From the NCBI GenBank assembly GCA_027055805.1, contig JALUMR010000082.1:1-33367 (forward strand): DNA of 33,367 nucleotides. The letters run 5' to 3'. The position numbers and the translations under genes are program-made. Below, one piece after another: positions 8,010 through 16,933 of this stretch; position 1 is the stretch's first letter, and each line of letters opens with the position of its first letter. Below the pieces are notes generated by a model. That model was not told the DNA's origin and made no database searches. It worked only from the letters and a program-made list of their open reading frames with translations. This DNA comes from Campylobacteraceae bacterium. Its GTDB lineage: Bacteria > Campylobacterota > Campylobacteria > Campylobacterales > Sulfurovaceae.

Positions 8010-9866
8010 ATGAGAGTTTTATTTTTCATATTATTACTACTGTCTACACAACAACTCTCAGCTGACTCTAATATAACTGAAGAAGTTAAAAACTCTATCA
8101 TGGAGTTAATATCATCAGATAATAAAATAAAAGCAGGTCAAAAAGAATCTAATGAAAAAAAAGAATCTAATGAAAAAAAAGATGGGTTAACTAAAGAGTT
8201 AAATACCAGTAAAGAAAAAAGAGATTTAGAGTTAAAAAAGAGAAAACAGCTTGCAGAAATAAGAGCCAATATGGCACGTATTAATCTTTTGATAACAGAA
8301 AAAAAAGAGATTGACGATGCGTTAATTAAAGATAATCTATGGGCAAGTGTTTACTTTAATCATGAGACTTATCGGCGTTTAGATGTACAGCTTAAAGAGT
8401 TAAATGATGAGCTTAAACTCTATAAAAGCAAGTCTATACTTACGAAAGATGAGCAAGTTGAATTTGATAAAAAAATGAAAAAATATAAAGTAATAGAGGG
8501 AAAGTTATCACAGCTTAAAGAGTATAAGGACGACCCATTTATAACACTGTATACAGCTCCAAAGATTGAGAAAGAGCCATCTGTTACCAACCCTTTAGAT
8601 ATTATTACAGTAATGGCTTTTCAAAAGCAGATAAAGACACTTCAAGATGAGTATTTAAGTCGTTATCAAGTTTTAGAAAATGCTATATATCAGTTAAATA
8701 AAAAAAGCAAAATATTGCAAGAGCTGGTAATTAAAACAAAAGGAGAACAGCATAGTAAATATAAGGATGAATTAAAAGCTACAGAGAATAAAATAGTAGA
8801 TTTTGGTGAAACCTTAGAAATTTTTAAAACTGCTGCAAATGCTTTTAATCAAGAAGTTTCTCAAGTCAATGCAAATATAGATGATGCTATATCTGCAGAG
8901 ATAGATAAGTCTATTACTACAGGTTCTATTATACTGTTTCTATTACTATTTTTCTTTTTTATTAAATATCTTGTTAAGAAATATATGTCAGATAATGAGC
9001 TTTTTTACGGAACCAATAAAGTTATAAACTTTTTATTTATCGTTTTAGTTTTTACAATTTTACTTTTTAGCTATTTAGAAAATGTTGGACACTTGGTTAA
9101 CATACTTGCATTTGCTTCAGCAGGTATTGCTATTGCTCTAAAAGATTGGTTTATGAGTTTAATGGGTTGGTTTGTTATTCTTGTTTCAGGCTCTATTCAT
9201 GTGGGTGACCGTATGAAGTTTGTGAAAGATGGTGTTGAGTATGTTGGAGATATTGTTGATATTTCTGTGTTGCGTATGACACTGCATGAAGATGTGACGT
9301 TGACATCTGTTTATAAAAACAGACGTACAGGGCGTATTATTTTTATTCCAAACAATTATATTTTTACAGGAATGATTGCAAACTACTCTCATGCTGGGCT
9401 TAAAACTGTTTGGGATGGAATTGATTTTTATATTACGTTTGATTCCAATATCGCCAAAGCACAACTTATAGCAAAAGATGTAACCAGAAAATACTCAAAA
9501 GGTTATACGGATATGACACGAAAACAATTGAACCGTCTTAGAAGTAAATACAGTATGAGAAACACAGCTGTTGAGCCTAGAATATTTGGTTTTCTTGACA
9601 CCTATGGAGTACGTATTTCAGCTTGGTATCTGACCAATGCTTATGCAACCTTAACACTTAGAAGTACCATTTCTATGGAAATTCTCTCTAGATTAAATGA
9701 AGCAGATGATATATTTATTGCCTATCCAAGTCAGTCACTCTATATGAATAAACCAGCACCTAAATTAAAATTAGAAGAGGGTGACGAGCCAACAGAAGAG
9801 CATAGCGTAGAACCTATAGCACCAAAACCTACCACTTCTAAACCAAACGGTTGGGGAGCCTATTAA
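8010..9866 (+). CDS. MscS family mechanosensitive channel with long periplasmic coiled-coil N-terminus
   Basis: This 618-residue protein begins with a signal peptide (MRVLFFILLLLSTQQLSADS). About 270 strongly charged, Lys/Glu-rich residues predicted as coiled coil follow. Three membrane segments come next (near residues 308-325, 340-357 and 363-395); the last, rich in Ala and Gly (ILAFASAGIAIALKDW), is the MscS pore helix, followed by the beta domain (VHVGDRM-like GSIHVGDRM). The channel opens under membrane tension and releases solutes in hypo-osmotic shock. The extended periplasmic part makes it larger than E. coli MscS (286 residues). The C-terminal ~35 residues are Pro/Glu-rich. It occupies the HP0284-equivalent position. 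Confidence 0.92.
   Translation: MRVLFFILLLLSTQQLSADSNITEEVKNSIMELISSDNKIKAGQKESNEKKESNEKKDGLTKELNTSKEKRDLELKKRKQLAEIRANMARINLLITEKKEIDDALIKDNLWASVYFNHETYRRLDVQLKELNDELKLYKSKSILTKDEQVEFDKKMKKYKVIEGKLSQLKEYKDDPFITLYTAPKIEKEPSVTNPLDIITVMAFQKQIKTLQDEYLSRYQVLENAIYQLNKKSKILQELVIKTKGEQHSKYKDELKATENKIVDFGETLEIFKTAANAFNQEVSQVNANIDDAISAEIDKSITTGSIILFLLLFFFFIKYLVKKYMSDNELFYGTNKVINFLFIVLVFTILLFSYLENVGHLVNILAFASAGIAIALKDWFMSLMGWFVILVSGSIHVGDRMKFVKDGVEYVGDIVDISVLRMTLHEDVTLTSVYKNRRTGRIIFIPNNYIFTGMIANYSHAGLKTVWDGIDFYITFDSNIAKAQLIAKDVTRKYSKGYTDMTRKQLNRLRSKYSMRNTAVEPRIFGFLDTYGVRISAWYLTNAYATLTLRSTISMEILSRLNEADDIFIAYPSQSLYMNKPAPKLKLEEGDEPTEEHSVEPIAPKPTTSKPNGWGAY
8142..8177 (+). repeat. Tandem 18-nt duplication inside the MscS coding region
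   Basis: Two perfect 18-base copies (8142-8159 and 8160-8177) encode KESNEK twice in the charged periplasmic segment. Each copy ends in a run of eight A bases (8155-8162 and 8173-8180). The unit is a multiple of three, so copy-number change keeps the frame, whereas slippage in either A8 run would break it. Confidence 0.85.
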
Positions 9867-9868
9867 TA

Positions 9869-11125
9869 ATGAACAAACAAAAAGTATATTTTAAAACCTT
9901 TGGGTGTCGAACCAATCAGTTTGATACTCAAGTGATGATGTCGAAACTAAAAGATTTTGACCTAACACTCAATGAAGATGAAGCCGATGTAATCATGGTT
10001 AACTCATGTACCGTTACCAACGGAGCAGACTCTTCTGTAAGAGCCTATATTAATGGTTCAAAACGGAAAAACCCTGATGCTAAAGTTATTTTAGCTGGTT
10101 GTGGTTCACACTCTAAAGGTGAATCCTTATTTGAAGATAAAAAAGTTTTTGGGGTCATGGGACACTCTGAAAAAGAGAAGATAAATGAGATACTAAAAAT
10201 AGAAAAACCTTTTTATCAAATAGGTGATTTAAAACATATAGACTCTAGCATAGTTGACGAGTTCATCGGAAAAAGTAGGGCATTTATCAAGATTCAAGAG
10301 GGGTGTAATTTTAGATGTTCTTACTGTATTATTCCTTCTGTTCGTGGTGATGCAAGAAGTCACAAAGAAGAGAATATTTTACTTCAAATAGAAAAACTGG
10401 CATCCAATGGTTTTGGAGAGTTTATTTTAACAGGTACCAATGTAGGTAGTTATGGACAAGACCAAAACTCTTCTATGGCAAAACTCTTAAAAAAAATGAG
10501 TCAGATACGTGGTGTTCGTCGTATACGTATAGGAAGCTTAGAACCTATACAGATAGACGATGAGTTTAAAGAGTTGTTAAAAGAGCCATGGATGGCAAAA
10601 CATCTACACATTGCACTGCAACACACTTCAGATAAAATGTTAAAGTTAATGAACAGACGTAATAACTTTAAAAGTGATACGATTCTCTTAGAAGAGTTGG
10701 CTTCGTATGGTTATGCTCTAGGAACAGACTACATCGTAGGACATCCTGGAGAAGATGAAAAAGAGTGGAAAGAAGCCATAGAACGAGTGAAGTTTTTACC
10801 CTTAACCCATATACATGCTTTTTCTTACTCTAAACGAGACAATACAGCTTCGGCTACTATGAAACCTGAGATAAAAGGCAACATTGCAAAAGAGCGACAT
10901 AGAGAGCTTACAGCACTTATAAAAGAGAAGAATTTTGAATTTAGAAAAGAACATGCAGATAATTTAGAAGTACTTATAGAACAAGAGTATAAAGGTGTTT
11001 ATAGTGGTTATGACCAGTATTTTAATAAATTAGAAGTGACTTCAGAAGAAGATTTAAAAGCCAATTGGATTACTATTAATCATGCAACTATAAAAGGTAA
11101 CAAGAATGTGGCAAACTACCAGTAA
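9869..11125 (+). CDS. mtaB: tRNA t6A37 methylthiotransferase (MtaB)
   Basis: MtaB is a radical-SAM enzyme that adds a methylthio group to t6A37 of tRNAs reading ANN codons. The N-terminal domain holds three cluster cysteines (FGCRTNQ, NSCTVTN, AGCGS). The radical-SAM cluster motif CNFRCSYC spans C146, C150 and C153, and a short TRAM-like region ends the 418-residue protein. The FGCRTNQF start and the SYCIIPSVRG segment separate it from MiaB and RimO. I start at ATG 9869, with GGGGAG at 9853-9858 as ribosome binding site; an in-frame TTG at 9851 lies inside the MscS gene and is less likely. Its end overlaps the FtsH-like gene by 20 bases. Confidence 0.93.
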   Translation: MNKQKVYFKTFGCRTNQFDTQVMMSKLKDFDLTLNEDEADVIMVNSCTVTNGADSSVRAYINGSKRKNPDAKVILAGCGSHSKGESLFEDKKVFGVMGHSEKEKINEILKIEKPFYQIGDLKHIDSSIVDEFIGKSRAFIKIQEGCNFRCSYCIIPSVRGDARSHKEENILLQIEKLASNGFGEFILTGTNVGSYGQDQNSSMAKLLKKMSQIRGVRRIRIGSLEPIQIDDEFKELLKEPWMAKHLHIALQHTSDKMLKLMNRRNNFKSDTILLEELASYGYALGTDYIVGHPGEDEKEWKEAIERVKFLPLTHIHAFSYSKRDNTASATMKPEIKGNIAKERHRELTALIKEKNFEFRKEHADNLEVLIEQEYKGVYSGYDQYFNKLEVTSEEDLKANWITINHATIKGNKNVANYQ

Positions 11126-12782
11126 AAATACAAAAATTATTCTTGCCTCTTTTTTTCTTTTATTAGGTATATTGCTTTATTCGAATTTTAAAAAGAGTCC
11201 TGAACTTATAAGTAAAAATAGGGCAGAGTCTCTATTGTTTAATAGAGATAATAGTCTTAAAAAAGTTATGGTTAAACCCCCTTATATCTATTTGACCACG
11301 GAAAGTGCCACTTATAAAATAGCAGCTGATGCCATAGAAAAAGAGAAACTTTTTTCAAACTCCAAAGATAAATACTTGGTAGAGTATTATGAAGAGTCTA
11401 CAGAGACTATGGATATGATTCTATTTGTTCTACTTTTATTTATAATGCTTTATGTTTTATATATCATGCGAGAGAGTCGTGCGACACAAACGAAACTGAT
11501 TGAGAAGCAAAAACATGAAGCAGCTAAACAACAAGATATAGGGAAACTCAATATTGTTGCACAACGCTCTGCTATCGACTTCTCAGATGTAGCAGGATTA
11601 AAAGATGTAAAAGAAGAGCTAGATGAGATAATAGACTTTTTACGTAATCCTGATAAGTACAGAGAACATGGTATTCGCCTACCAAAAGGGGTGCTTTTAG
11701 TCGGGCCTCCTGGAGTAGGAAAAACATTGGTAGCAAAAGCAGTAGCAGGGGAAGCCAATGTTCCTTTCTTTTATCAAAGTGCAGCTTCATTTGTGCAAAT
11801 TTATGTAGGAATGGGAGCCAAGAGGGTTTCTGAACTTTTTGCCAAAGCCAAAGAGATGGCTCCTAGTATTATCTTTATAGATGAGTTGGATGCAGTAGGT
11901 AAAAGCCGTGGTGGACAGAGTAACGAAGAGAGAGAGGCAACACTTAACCAACTACTTACTGAGATGGATGGCTTTGAAGAGAGTTCAGGCGTAATGGTCA
12001 TAGCAGCGAGTAATAAAATAGAGGTTTTAGATGAAGCACTTTTACGAGCAGGACGATTTGACAGACGTGTGCATATTGGTTTACCTGATTTTGGAGAGCG
12101 TGTAAGTACGTTAAACCTCTACCTAAAAGGAAAGAAACACAATGTTAATGTTAAGTGTATCGCAAACATGACCATAGGTTTTAACTCAGCAGCTTTGGCT
12201 ACATTGGTCAATGAAGCAGCTCTTTATACTTTACGCTTAAATAAGGAGTTCATAGAAACCATAGATGTAGAGTCAGTAAAAGAGAAAGTCTTATTAGGAA
12301 AACATAAAATAAAAACTTACAGTGATGAAGAGCGAAAGATTCAATCCCTCTACCAAGCAGCCAAAGCTGTAACAGCCTCATGGTTGGAAGTTGAGTATGA
12401 AAAAGTAGGTATTGTCTCTTCGAGTTTTATTCCTCATCATAATGAGATACTCTCTAAAACGGTTTTAGAAAATGAGTTAAAAGTCCTTTTGGCAGGTCGT
12501 ATAGCCACCCAAAAAGTTTACAGTGAACTCTTTTCTAACGCAAAAGAAGATATAAAGTTAGCAAAGCTTTTAAGCCATAAAATCATAGAAGAGTTTGCCA
12601 TGACCGAAGAGTATTTTGCTTCACCCCATCAGGTTCAAGAACTTTTAGAAAATGCAAATGATGAGGTAACAAGCTTACTGTCAAAATTGGCATTGGTGGT
12701 AGAAAATGTCTCTAATTATCTACTTGAAAATGAGTCCATAACAGCTACTGAAACAAAGAGAATTATAGATGATTTATTTTAA
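11106..12782 (+). CDS. FtsH-like membrane AAA ATPase lacking the protease HEXXH motif
   Basis: The domain order is that of FtsH: one membrane helix at residues ~8-26, a short periplasmic loop, a second helix near 100-118, an AAA+ module and a C-terminal M41-like domain. Walker A GPPGVGKT is at residues 200-207, Walker [12 protein letters not shown] near 255-264, the pore loop FVQIYVG is kept and RAGRFDRR of the second region of homology is near 314. The zinc-protease motif HEAGH should follow around residue 415, but the aligned segment reads SLYQAAKAV: both His and the Glu are gone. A trace of the third-ligand region (AKEDIKLA) remains. It may therefore be an unfoldase or adaptor without peptidase activity. 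A true FtsH is expected elsewhere. It corresponds in position to H. pylori HP0286. Confidence 0.9.
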   Translation: MWQTTSKNTKIILASFFLLLGILLYSNFKKSPELISKNRAESLLFNRDNSLKKVMVKPPYIYLTTESATYKIAADAIEKEKLFSNSKDKYLVEYYEESTETMDMILFVLLLFIMLYVLYIMRESRATQTKLIEKQKHEAAKQQDIGKLNIVAQRSAIDFSDVAGLKDVKEELDEIIDFLRNPDKYREHGIRLPKGVLLVGPPGVGKTLVAKAVAGEANVPFFYQSAASFVQIYVGMGAKRVSELFAKAKEMAPSIIFIDELDAVGKSRGGQSNEEREATLNQLLTEMDGFEESSGVMVIAASNKIEVLDEALLRAGRFDRRVHIGLPDFGERVSTLNLYLKGKKHNVNVKCIANMTIGFNSAALATLVNEAALYTLRLNKEFIETIDVESVKEKVLLGKHKIKTYSDEERKIQSLYQAAKAVTASWLEVEYEKVGIVSSSFIPHHNEILSKTVLENELKVLLAGRIATQKVYSELFSNAKEDIKLAKLLSHKIIEEFAMTEEYFASPHQVQELLENANDEVTSLLSKLALVVENVSNYLLENESITATETKRIIDDLF

Positions 12783-13278
12783 TGGTTTTGCTCTAAAAGA
12801 TGAAGAGAAGTTCTTTGAAGAAGAGCTTATAAACAGTGACTTTTGTGTCGCTGGTTTCTCATACGGTGCTCACAAAGCTTTTGAATATGCCTACCATTCT
12901 ATAGAACGTATAGACCGTCTCATTTTACTTTCACCTGCATTTTTTCAAAATCATAAAAAATCATTTATACGCACTCAACTCCGATATTATAAGGCTGACG
13001 AGACTTCATATGCTAATGAGTTTCTTAAAAACGTTGTATATCCATCAAATATTAATTTGTCTGATAATCTTGATGCTCATAACTATGAAGATTTGGAAGC
13101 ACTGTTGTCCTATGTTTGGGATAAAGAGAGAGTTTTAGAGCTAATAGAAAGAGGTGTAACCATAGAAGTTTTTATAGGAGAAGAAGATAAAATTGTCAAT
13201 TCAGAGAAAAGTTATGAGTTTTTTTCTGAATTAACTACGGTTTATTTGATGAAAAATAGAGGGCATTTATTAAGATAA
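12769..13278 (+). CDS. bioV: Pimeloyl-ACP methyl ester esterase BioV-like
   Basis: A small alpha/beta-hydrolase of 169 residues with nucleophile motif GFSYG (Ser31), acidic residue in GEEDKIV (Asp near 138) and a terminal catalytic histidine in NRGHLL (His near 166). BioV of Helicobacter, of about the same size, frees pimeloyl-ACP from its methyl ester for biotin synthesis, and its gene lies directly after the FtsH-like gene, as here. The assignment thus rests on size, triad and synteny. The ATG at 12769 overlaps the preceding gene by 14 bases, so translation is coupled. It is the last gene of the tight run that began at 5455. A less specific hydrolase is the alternative. Confidence 0.85.
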   Translation: MIYFNGFALKDEEKFFEEELINSDFCVAGFSYGAHKAFEYAYHSIERIDRLILLSPAFFQNHKKSFIRTQLRYYKADETSYANEFLKNVVYPSNINLSDNLDAHNYEDLEALLSYVWDKERVLELIERGVTIEVFIGEEDKIVNSEKSYEFFSELTTVYLMKNRGHLLR

Positions 13279-13357
13279 AGAGCGTTATCTTTATAAATAA
13301 AATCTTCTCGTTAGATACATTAGATATAATTATCAGAAAAAAACAGGACGATACACT

Positions 13358-14620
13358 ATGAGATTTTCAAGACTACTAATACCAACCATGAAAGAGGCAC
13401 CAAGTGATGCTGTGTTGACCTCACATATACTTTTGCTTCGTGCAGGGTTTATTCAGACCTCAGGTGGGTCTGGTCTTTATAATTGGTTGCCACTTGGAAA
13501 GATTACTCTTGATAAAGTTAGAGCCATTGTTAAAGATGAGTTAGATAAAGCAGGGTGTAATGAGGTTCATTTACCTATGGTTACTTCTTTGGCTCTGTGG
13601 GAAGAGACAGGACGTGCTGATAAGTTTGGTAAAGAGTTGCTTCGATTTAAGGATAGACATGAAAACAGCTTTACACTTAGTCCAACCAATGAAGAGGCGA
13701 TGGTAAACTTGGTGCGTCAAACGGTTAAGAGTTATAAGCAACTCCCTCTCAATGTATACCAAATCAACTGGAAATTTCGTGATGAGGTTCGCCCACGGTT
13801 TGGATTGATGAGAGGTCGTGAGTTTCTTATGAAAGATGCTTACAGTTTCCATGCTACTACAGAAGACATGGAGCGTGAGTTTGCTCTTATGGAAGAGACC
13901 TATAAAAAAATCTTTACACGTTTAGGACTGGACTTTAAAGTGGTAGAGGCTGACTCTGGAGCTATTGGTGGGGCAGGGTCTAAAGAGTTTATGGTTTTAG
14001 CTGATTCTGGTGAAGATACCATTATGGTGTGTGACTCTTGTGACTTTGGTGCCAATGTTGAAGTTGTAGCAGAAGATGAGAGCAAATGTCCTAAGTGTGG
14101 TGGGAACCTTAGCCAAACCAAAGGGATAGAAGCTGGACACATTTTCCAACTAGGAACGGTCTATTCTGAACCTATGAAAGCAGAGTTTTTAAATGAGAAT
14201 CAAAAGTTAGAGCCTTTTATTATGGGAACTTATGGAATTGGGGTGAGTCGTTTACTTGCTGGAATTATAGAGCAAAATCATGATGAAAAAGGGTGTGTTT
14301 GGACAAAAGAGTCTGCACCATTTAAGGTTGATATCATCGTAGCTAAAGCTAAAAATTCAGAGCAGATGGAAGCAGGGGAAAAACTTTATGCCCAACTTCA
14401 AGCAAAAGGGGTAGATGTACTATTAGATGATAGAGCCGATAAAAAGACAGGTTTTGGAGTTAAGATGAAAGATTTTGAACTTATTGGAATGCCTTATGCT
14501 GTAGTGATTGGAAATGATATATCTGAAGGTAAAGTTGAGCTTATAACACGAGATGGACTAGAAAAAGAAGAGATGGATTTAGATAGTTTGGTTGAGACTA
14601 TTATGGAAAAGTTAGCCTAA
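13358..14620 (+). CDS. proS: Proline--tRNA ligase without the INS editing domain
   Basis: ProRS attaches proline to tRNA-Pro. Class II motifs are visible: [14 protein letters not shown] near residue 35, motif 2 with [22 protein letters not shown] near 145, and motif 3 in [14 protein letters not shown] near 290. The anticodon-binding domain ([19 protein letters not shown]) closes the protein. At 420 residues it is ~150 shorter than standard bacterial ProRS (about 570). The missing part is the INS domain, normally between motifs 2 and 3, which hydrolyses Ala-tRNA-Pro. In its place is a short stretch with four cysteines, C225-x2-C228 and C244-x2-C247, probably a zinc ribbon. A TATAAT at 13325-13330 may be the -10 box of this transcription unit. 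Confidence 0.95.
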   Translation: MRFSRLLIPTMKEAPSDAVLTSHILLLRAGFIQTSGGSGLYNWLPLGKITLDKVRAIVKDELDKAGCNEVHLPMVTSLALWEETGRADKFGKELLRFKDRHENSFTLSPTNEEAMVNLVRQTVKSYKQLPLNVYQINWKFRDEVRPRFGLMRGREFLMKDAYSFHATTEDMEREFALMEETYKKIFTRLGLDFKVVEADSGAIGGAGSKEFMVLADSGEDTIMVCDSCDFGANVEVVAEDESKCPKCGGNLSQTKGIEAGHIFQLGTVYSEPMKAEFLNENQKLEPFIMGTYGIGVSRLLAGIIEQNHDEKGCVWTKESAPFKVDIIVAKAKNSEQMEAGEKLYAQLQAKGVDVLLDDRADKKTGFGVKMKDFELIGMPYAVVIGNDISEGKVELITRDGLEKEEMDLDSLVETIMEKLA

Positions 14621-15051
14621 TGTTGTTTATAATTCCTTATTTCTTTTTAGAACTCTATTTCTCTTTGGCTGTTGGTTCATCCATAGGTTTTTTTGGCTCA
14701 ATACTTTGGATATTTACAACATTTATAATAGGTATGGGACTGATACAGAACTCTGCTATGACACTACAAAAGAGTATGGGAAAGTTAGCAGGTGGAAAGT
14801 TAAATATGAAAACCTTTCATGATTCGGCAACCTCTTATTTTTTAGGAGCCATACTTTTGATTATTCCTGGAGTATTTTCTGATATTTTAGGATTAATTGC
14901 ACTCTTATATACTTTTTATTTACAAATAGGTGGTACAATACCAAGTTCAAAAAATAAAACGAATATAAATAATTTAAATAAACAAGGAGACGATGATGTC
15001 ATTGATGTCGAAATTATTGAGTCTAGCAGTCATAACAACATTAAGCCTTAG
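14620..15051 (+). CDS. fxsA: FxsA family membrane protein
   Basis: The 143-residue protein has an N-terminal hydrophobic hairpin (IIPYFFLELYFSLAVGSSIG and IFTTFIIGMGLIQ), a middle helix pair containing LLIIPGVFSDILGLIALL, and a polar tail with DDDVIDVEIIE. The pattern and the P-G-x-x-S-D motif are typical of FxsA. In E. coli, overproduction relieves exclusion of phage T7 by F plasmids; the native role is unclear. Its ATG shares a base with the proS stop (TAATG). The tail overlaps the next gene by 59 bases; because the acidic tail motif recurs in the family, the overlap looks real. Confidence 0.88.
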   Translation: MLFIIPYFFLELYFSLAVGSSIGFFGSILWIFTTFIIGMGLIQNSAMTLQKSMGKLAGGKLNMKTFHDSATSYFLGAILLIIPGVFSDILGLIALLYTFYLQIGGTIPSSKNKTNINNLNKQGDDDVIDVEIIESSSHNNIKP

Positions 15052-15901
15052 TGCTGCTTCAGATGAAGATGATGTAAAAAGTTATATTAAAAATTATATG
15101 GTTAAAAATGACCAAGTAACCGTAACAAGTGTAGATATAATAGATAAAAAAGCTTTAGAGGATGCAAAAGGTTGGGAGATATATTTTGTAAATATTCATG
15201 CCAATGTTAAAAAAAGTCCAACTATTTTTGACAAAGTAACCGTACCTGAAACAGTTTTTGTAAATGGGAATATTTCAGCTCCCACATTAATCAATATGGA
15301 GACAGGTGAAGATTATAGAAAAACCATGAAACCTGAGATAAAAGAAGCTGCTTATGATGCAAAGCATTTAATAGCAGGAAATAAAGATGCAAAACATAAG
15401 TTGGTCATTTTTTCTGACCCTCAGTGTCCATTTTGTAAGACAAAAACACCAGAGGTTTATAAAGCTGTAAAAGCAAATCCTGAAACTTTTGCTCTTTACT
15501 ACTACCATTTCCCACTTGTAAGAATTCACCCTGTGTCAGATATTATTTCAAGAGTAATGCTTATAGAACAAGCTAAAGGGCATACGGATAAAATGATTGA
15601 TATGTACAGTTTAGAGATTAACCCTAGAGAGGTAAATGCTACTAAGGTATTGGGTATTTTAAATAAAAAGTACAATCTTGATATCAAAGAGAAAGATATA
15701 GATACCCCAGAGATTCAAAAAGAGTTGATTTTTGACAAAGATATGGCAACCAAATCAATGGTATCTGGAACACCAACACTTTACATAGATGGTAAGTGGG
15801 ATCCAAGTAGAAATAAGTATAAAGAGTTTGCAAAAAATAAAAGTGTAGCAGACGACAGTAAAAAAGACGAGACAATCAAAAAAGACGACGAGAAGAAATG
15901 A
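14993..15901 (+). CDS. Periplasmic thioredoxin-fold thiol:disulfide interchange protein (DsbA/DsbG-like)
   Basis: A signal peptide (MSKLLSLAVITTLSLSAAS) precedes ~100 residues of N-terminal domain, then a thioredoxin fold with active site C145-P-F-C148 in FSDPQCPFCK and the cis-proline loop VSGTPTLYIDG near residue 260. The C-terminal ~25 residues are Lys/Asp-rich. It probably reduces, isomerises or oxidises disulfides of secreted proteins. AAGGAGA at 14984-14990 lies 2 bases before ATG 14993 and 5 before ATG 14996; the latter may be the true start. In C. jejuni, as I remember it, fxsA is followed directly by hemC, so this gene is an insertion in that order. After the TGA stop the same frame stays open for 17 more codons. 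Confidence 0.85.
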   Translation: MMSLMSKLLSLAVITTLSLSAASDEDDVKSYIKNYMVKNDQVTVTSVDIIDKKALEDAKGWEIYFVNIHANVKKSPTIFDKVTVPETVFVNGNISAPTLINMETGEDYRKTMKPEIKEAAYDAKHLIAGNKDAKHKLVIFSDPQCPFCKTKTPEVYKAVKANPETFALYYYHFPLVRIHPVSDIISRVMLIEQAKGHTDKMIDMYSLEINPREVNATKVLGILNKKYNLDIKEKDIDTPEIQKELIFDKDMATKSMVSGTPTLYIDGKWDPSRNKYKEFAKNKSVADDSKKDETIKKDDEKK

Positions 15902-15967
15902 ACGACAGGTATCATAGATTCTATTAAAGAATTTTTTGCAAATATATTTAACTAAGAGAGAGTTTTT

Positions 15968-16927
15968 TTGAATAAAATAACCATAGCAACCAGAGCAAGT
16001 GACCTTGCTCTTTGGCAAGCATATCATGTAAGAGACAGAATAGAAGCAACATTTCCTCACATCACTGTGGAGTTAAATAAAATTACCTCCAATGGTGATA
16101 AGATTTTAGATAAACCATTAGCCCTTATAGGTGGAAAAGGACATTTTACCAAAGAGTTAGAAGATGAGATGTTGGCAGGAAATGCAGACTTAGCTGTGCA
16201 TTCACTAAAAGATGTTCCTACATATATGCCCGAGGGCTTAGAACTTGCAGCCATTACAGAGCGTCAAGACCAGTCTGATGTTTTTCTTTCTCATAAATAT
16301 CCAACGTTTCATAGTTTGCCAAAAGGTGCTGTGGTAGGTACAACCAGTTTAAGACGTAGAATGCAACTGCTTTCTGTTCGTCCAGACTTAAAGGTAAAAG
16401 ACCTAAGAGGAAATGTAAATACACGTCTTAGAAAACTTGCGGAGGGTCAGTATGATGCTATTATTTTAGCATTTATTGGTCTTGACCGTTTGGATTTATT
16501 AAAAGATATCCCTTTTACAGAAAAACTACCTCTTTCTATTATGATACCTCCAATGGGACAAGCCTCGTTAGGTATTCAGATAGTATCTTCAAACGATGAA
16601 GTACGTGAAATAGTAAAGATTTTAAATGATGAAGATACTTTTTTATGTGTAAAATTAGAACGAGACTTTATAGAAGCTATAGGAGCAGGATGTTCAGCAC
16701 CAGTGGCTGTCAATGCAAGTATAGAAAATAATCTTATAACCATTAAGTCGATGATAGGTTTTCCAGATGGTTCTAAAATTTTAGAAGAACACGTAAGTGC
16801 TTCAGTTACGGCATGTCAAAGTCTAGGTAAACTCTTAGCAAAATTTATGACAGACAAAGGTGCTATGAAAATTCTTGAAAAAGCTGAAAAAATGGCTTTT
16901 AAAGAAGAGATGCCTCAACGGATATAA
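15968..16927 (+). CDS. hemC: Porphobilinogen deaminase (hydroxymethylbilane synthase)
   Basis: HemC joins four porphobilinogen units into hydroxymethylbilane for haem and related tetrapyrroles. The 319 residues include the N-terminal IATRASDLALWQA, HSLKDVPT near residue 80, TTSLRRRMQLL near 125, LRGNVNTRLRKL near 140 and GAGCSAPVAVNA, whose cysteine (~241) carries the dipyrromethane cofactor. The only plausible start is TTG at 15968, as an in-frame TAA lies 15 bases upstream and the family N-terminus begins right after it. AGAGAG at 15956-15961 is the likely ribosome binding site, separated from the start by a run of seven T bases that includes the first two bases of the TTG. Confidence 0.96.
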   Translation: MNKITIATRASDLALWQAYHVRDRIEATFPHITVELNKITSNGDKILDKPLALIGGKGHFTKELEDEMLAGNADLAVHSLKDVPTYMPEGLELAAITERQDQSDVFLSHKYPTFHSLPKGAVVGTTSLRRRMQLLSVRPDLKVKDLRGNVNTRLRKLAEGQYDAIILAFIGLDRLDLLKDIPFTEKLPLSIMIPPMGQASLGIQIVSSNDEVREIVKILNDEDTFLCVKLERDFIEAIGAGCSAPVAVNASIENNLITIKSMIGFPDGSKILEEHVSASVTACQSLGKLLAKFMTDKGAMKILEKAEKMAFKEEMPQRI

Positions 16928-16933
16928 TACTTT

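Noticed and set aside
9186-9464. 92-codon minus-strand frame inside the MscS gene, and similar long antisense frames such as 11450-11758
   Set aside because: They lie opposite well-supported coding regions, have no ribosome binding sites and encode no recognisable domain; they are reflections of codon use on the other strand.
9851-9868. TTG start of mtaB inside the MscS gene
   Set aside because: ATG 9869 has GGGGAG at a good distance and gives the usual short N-terminus before the first cluster cysteine.
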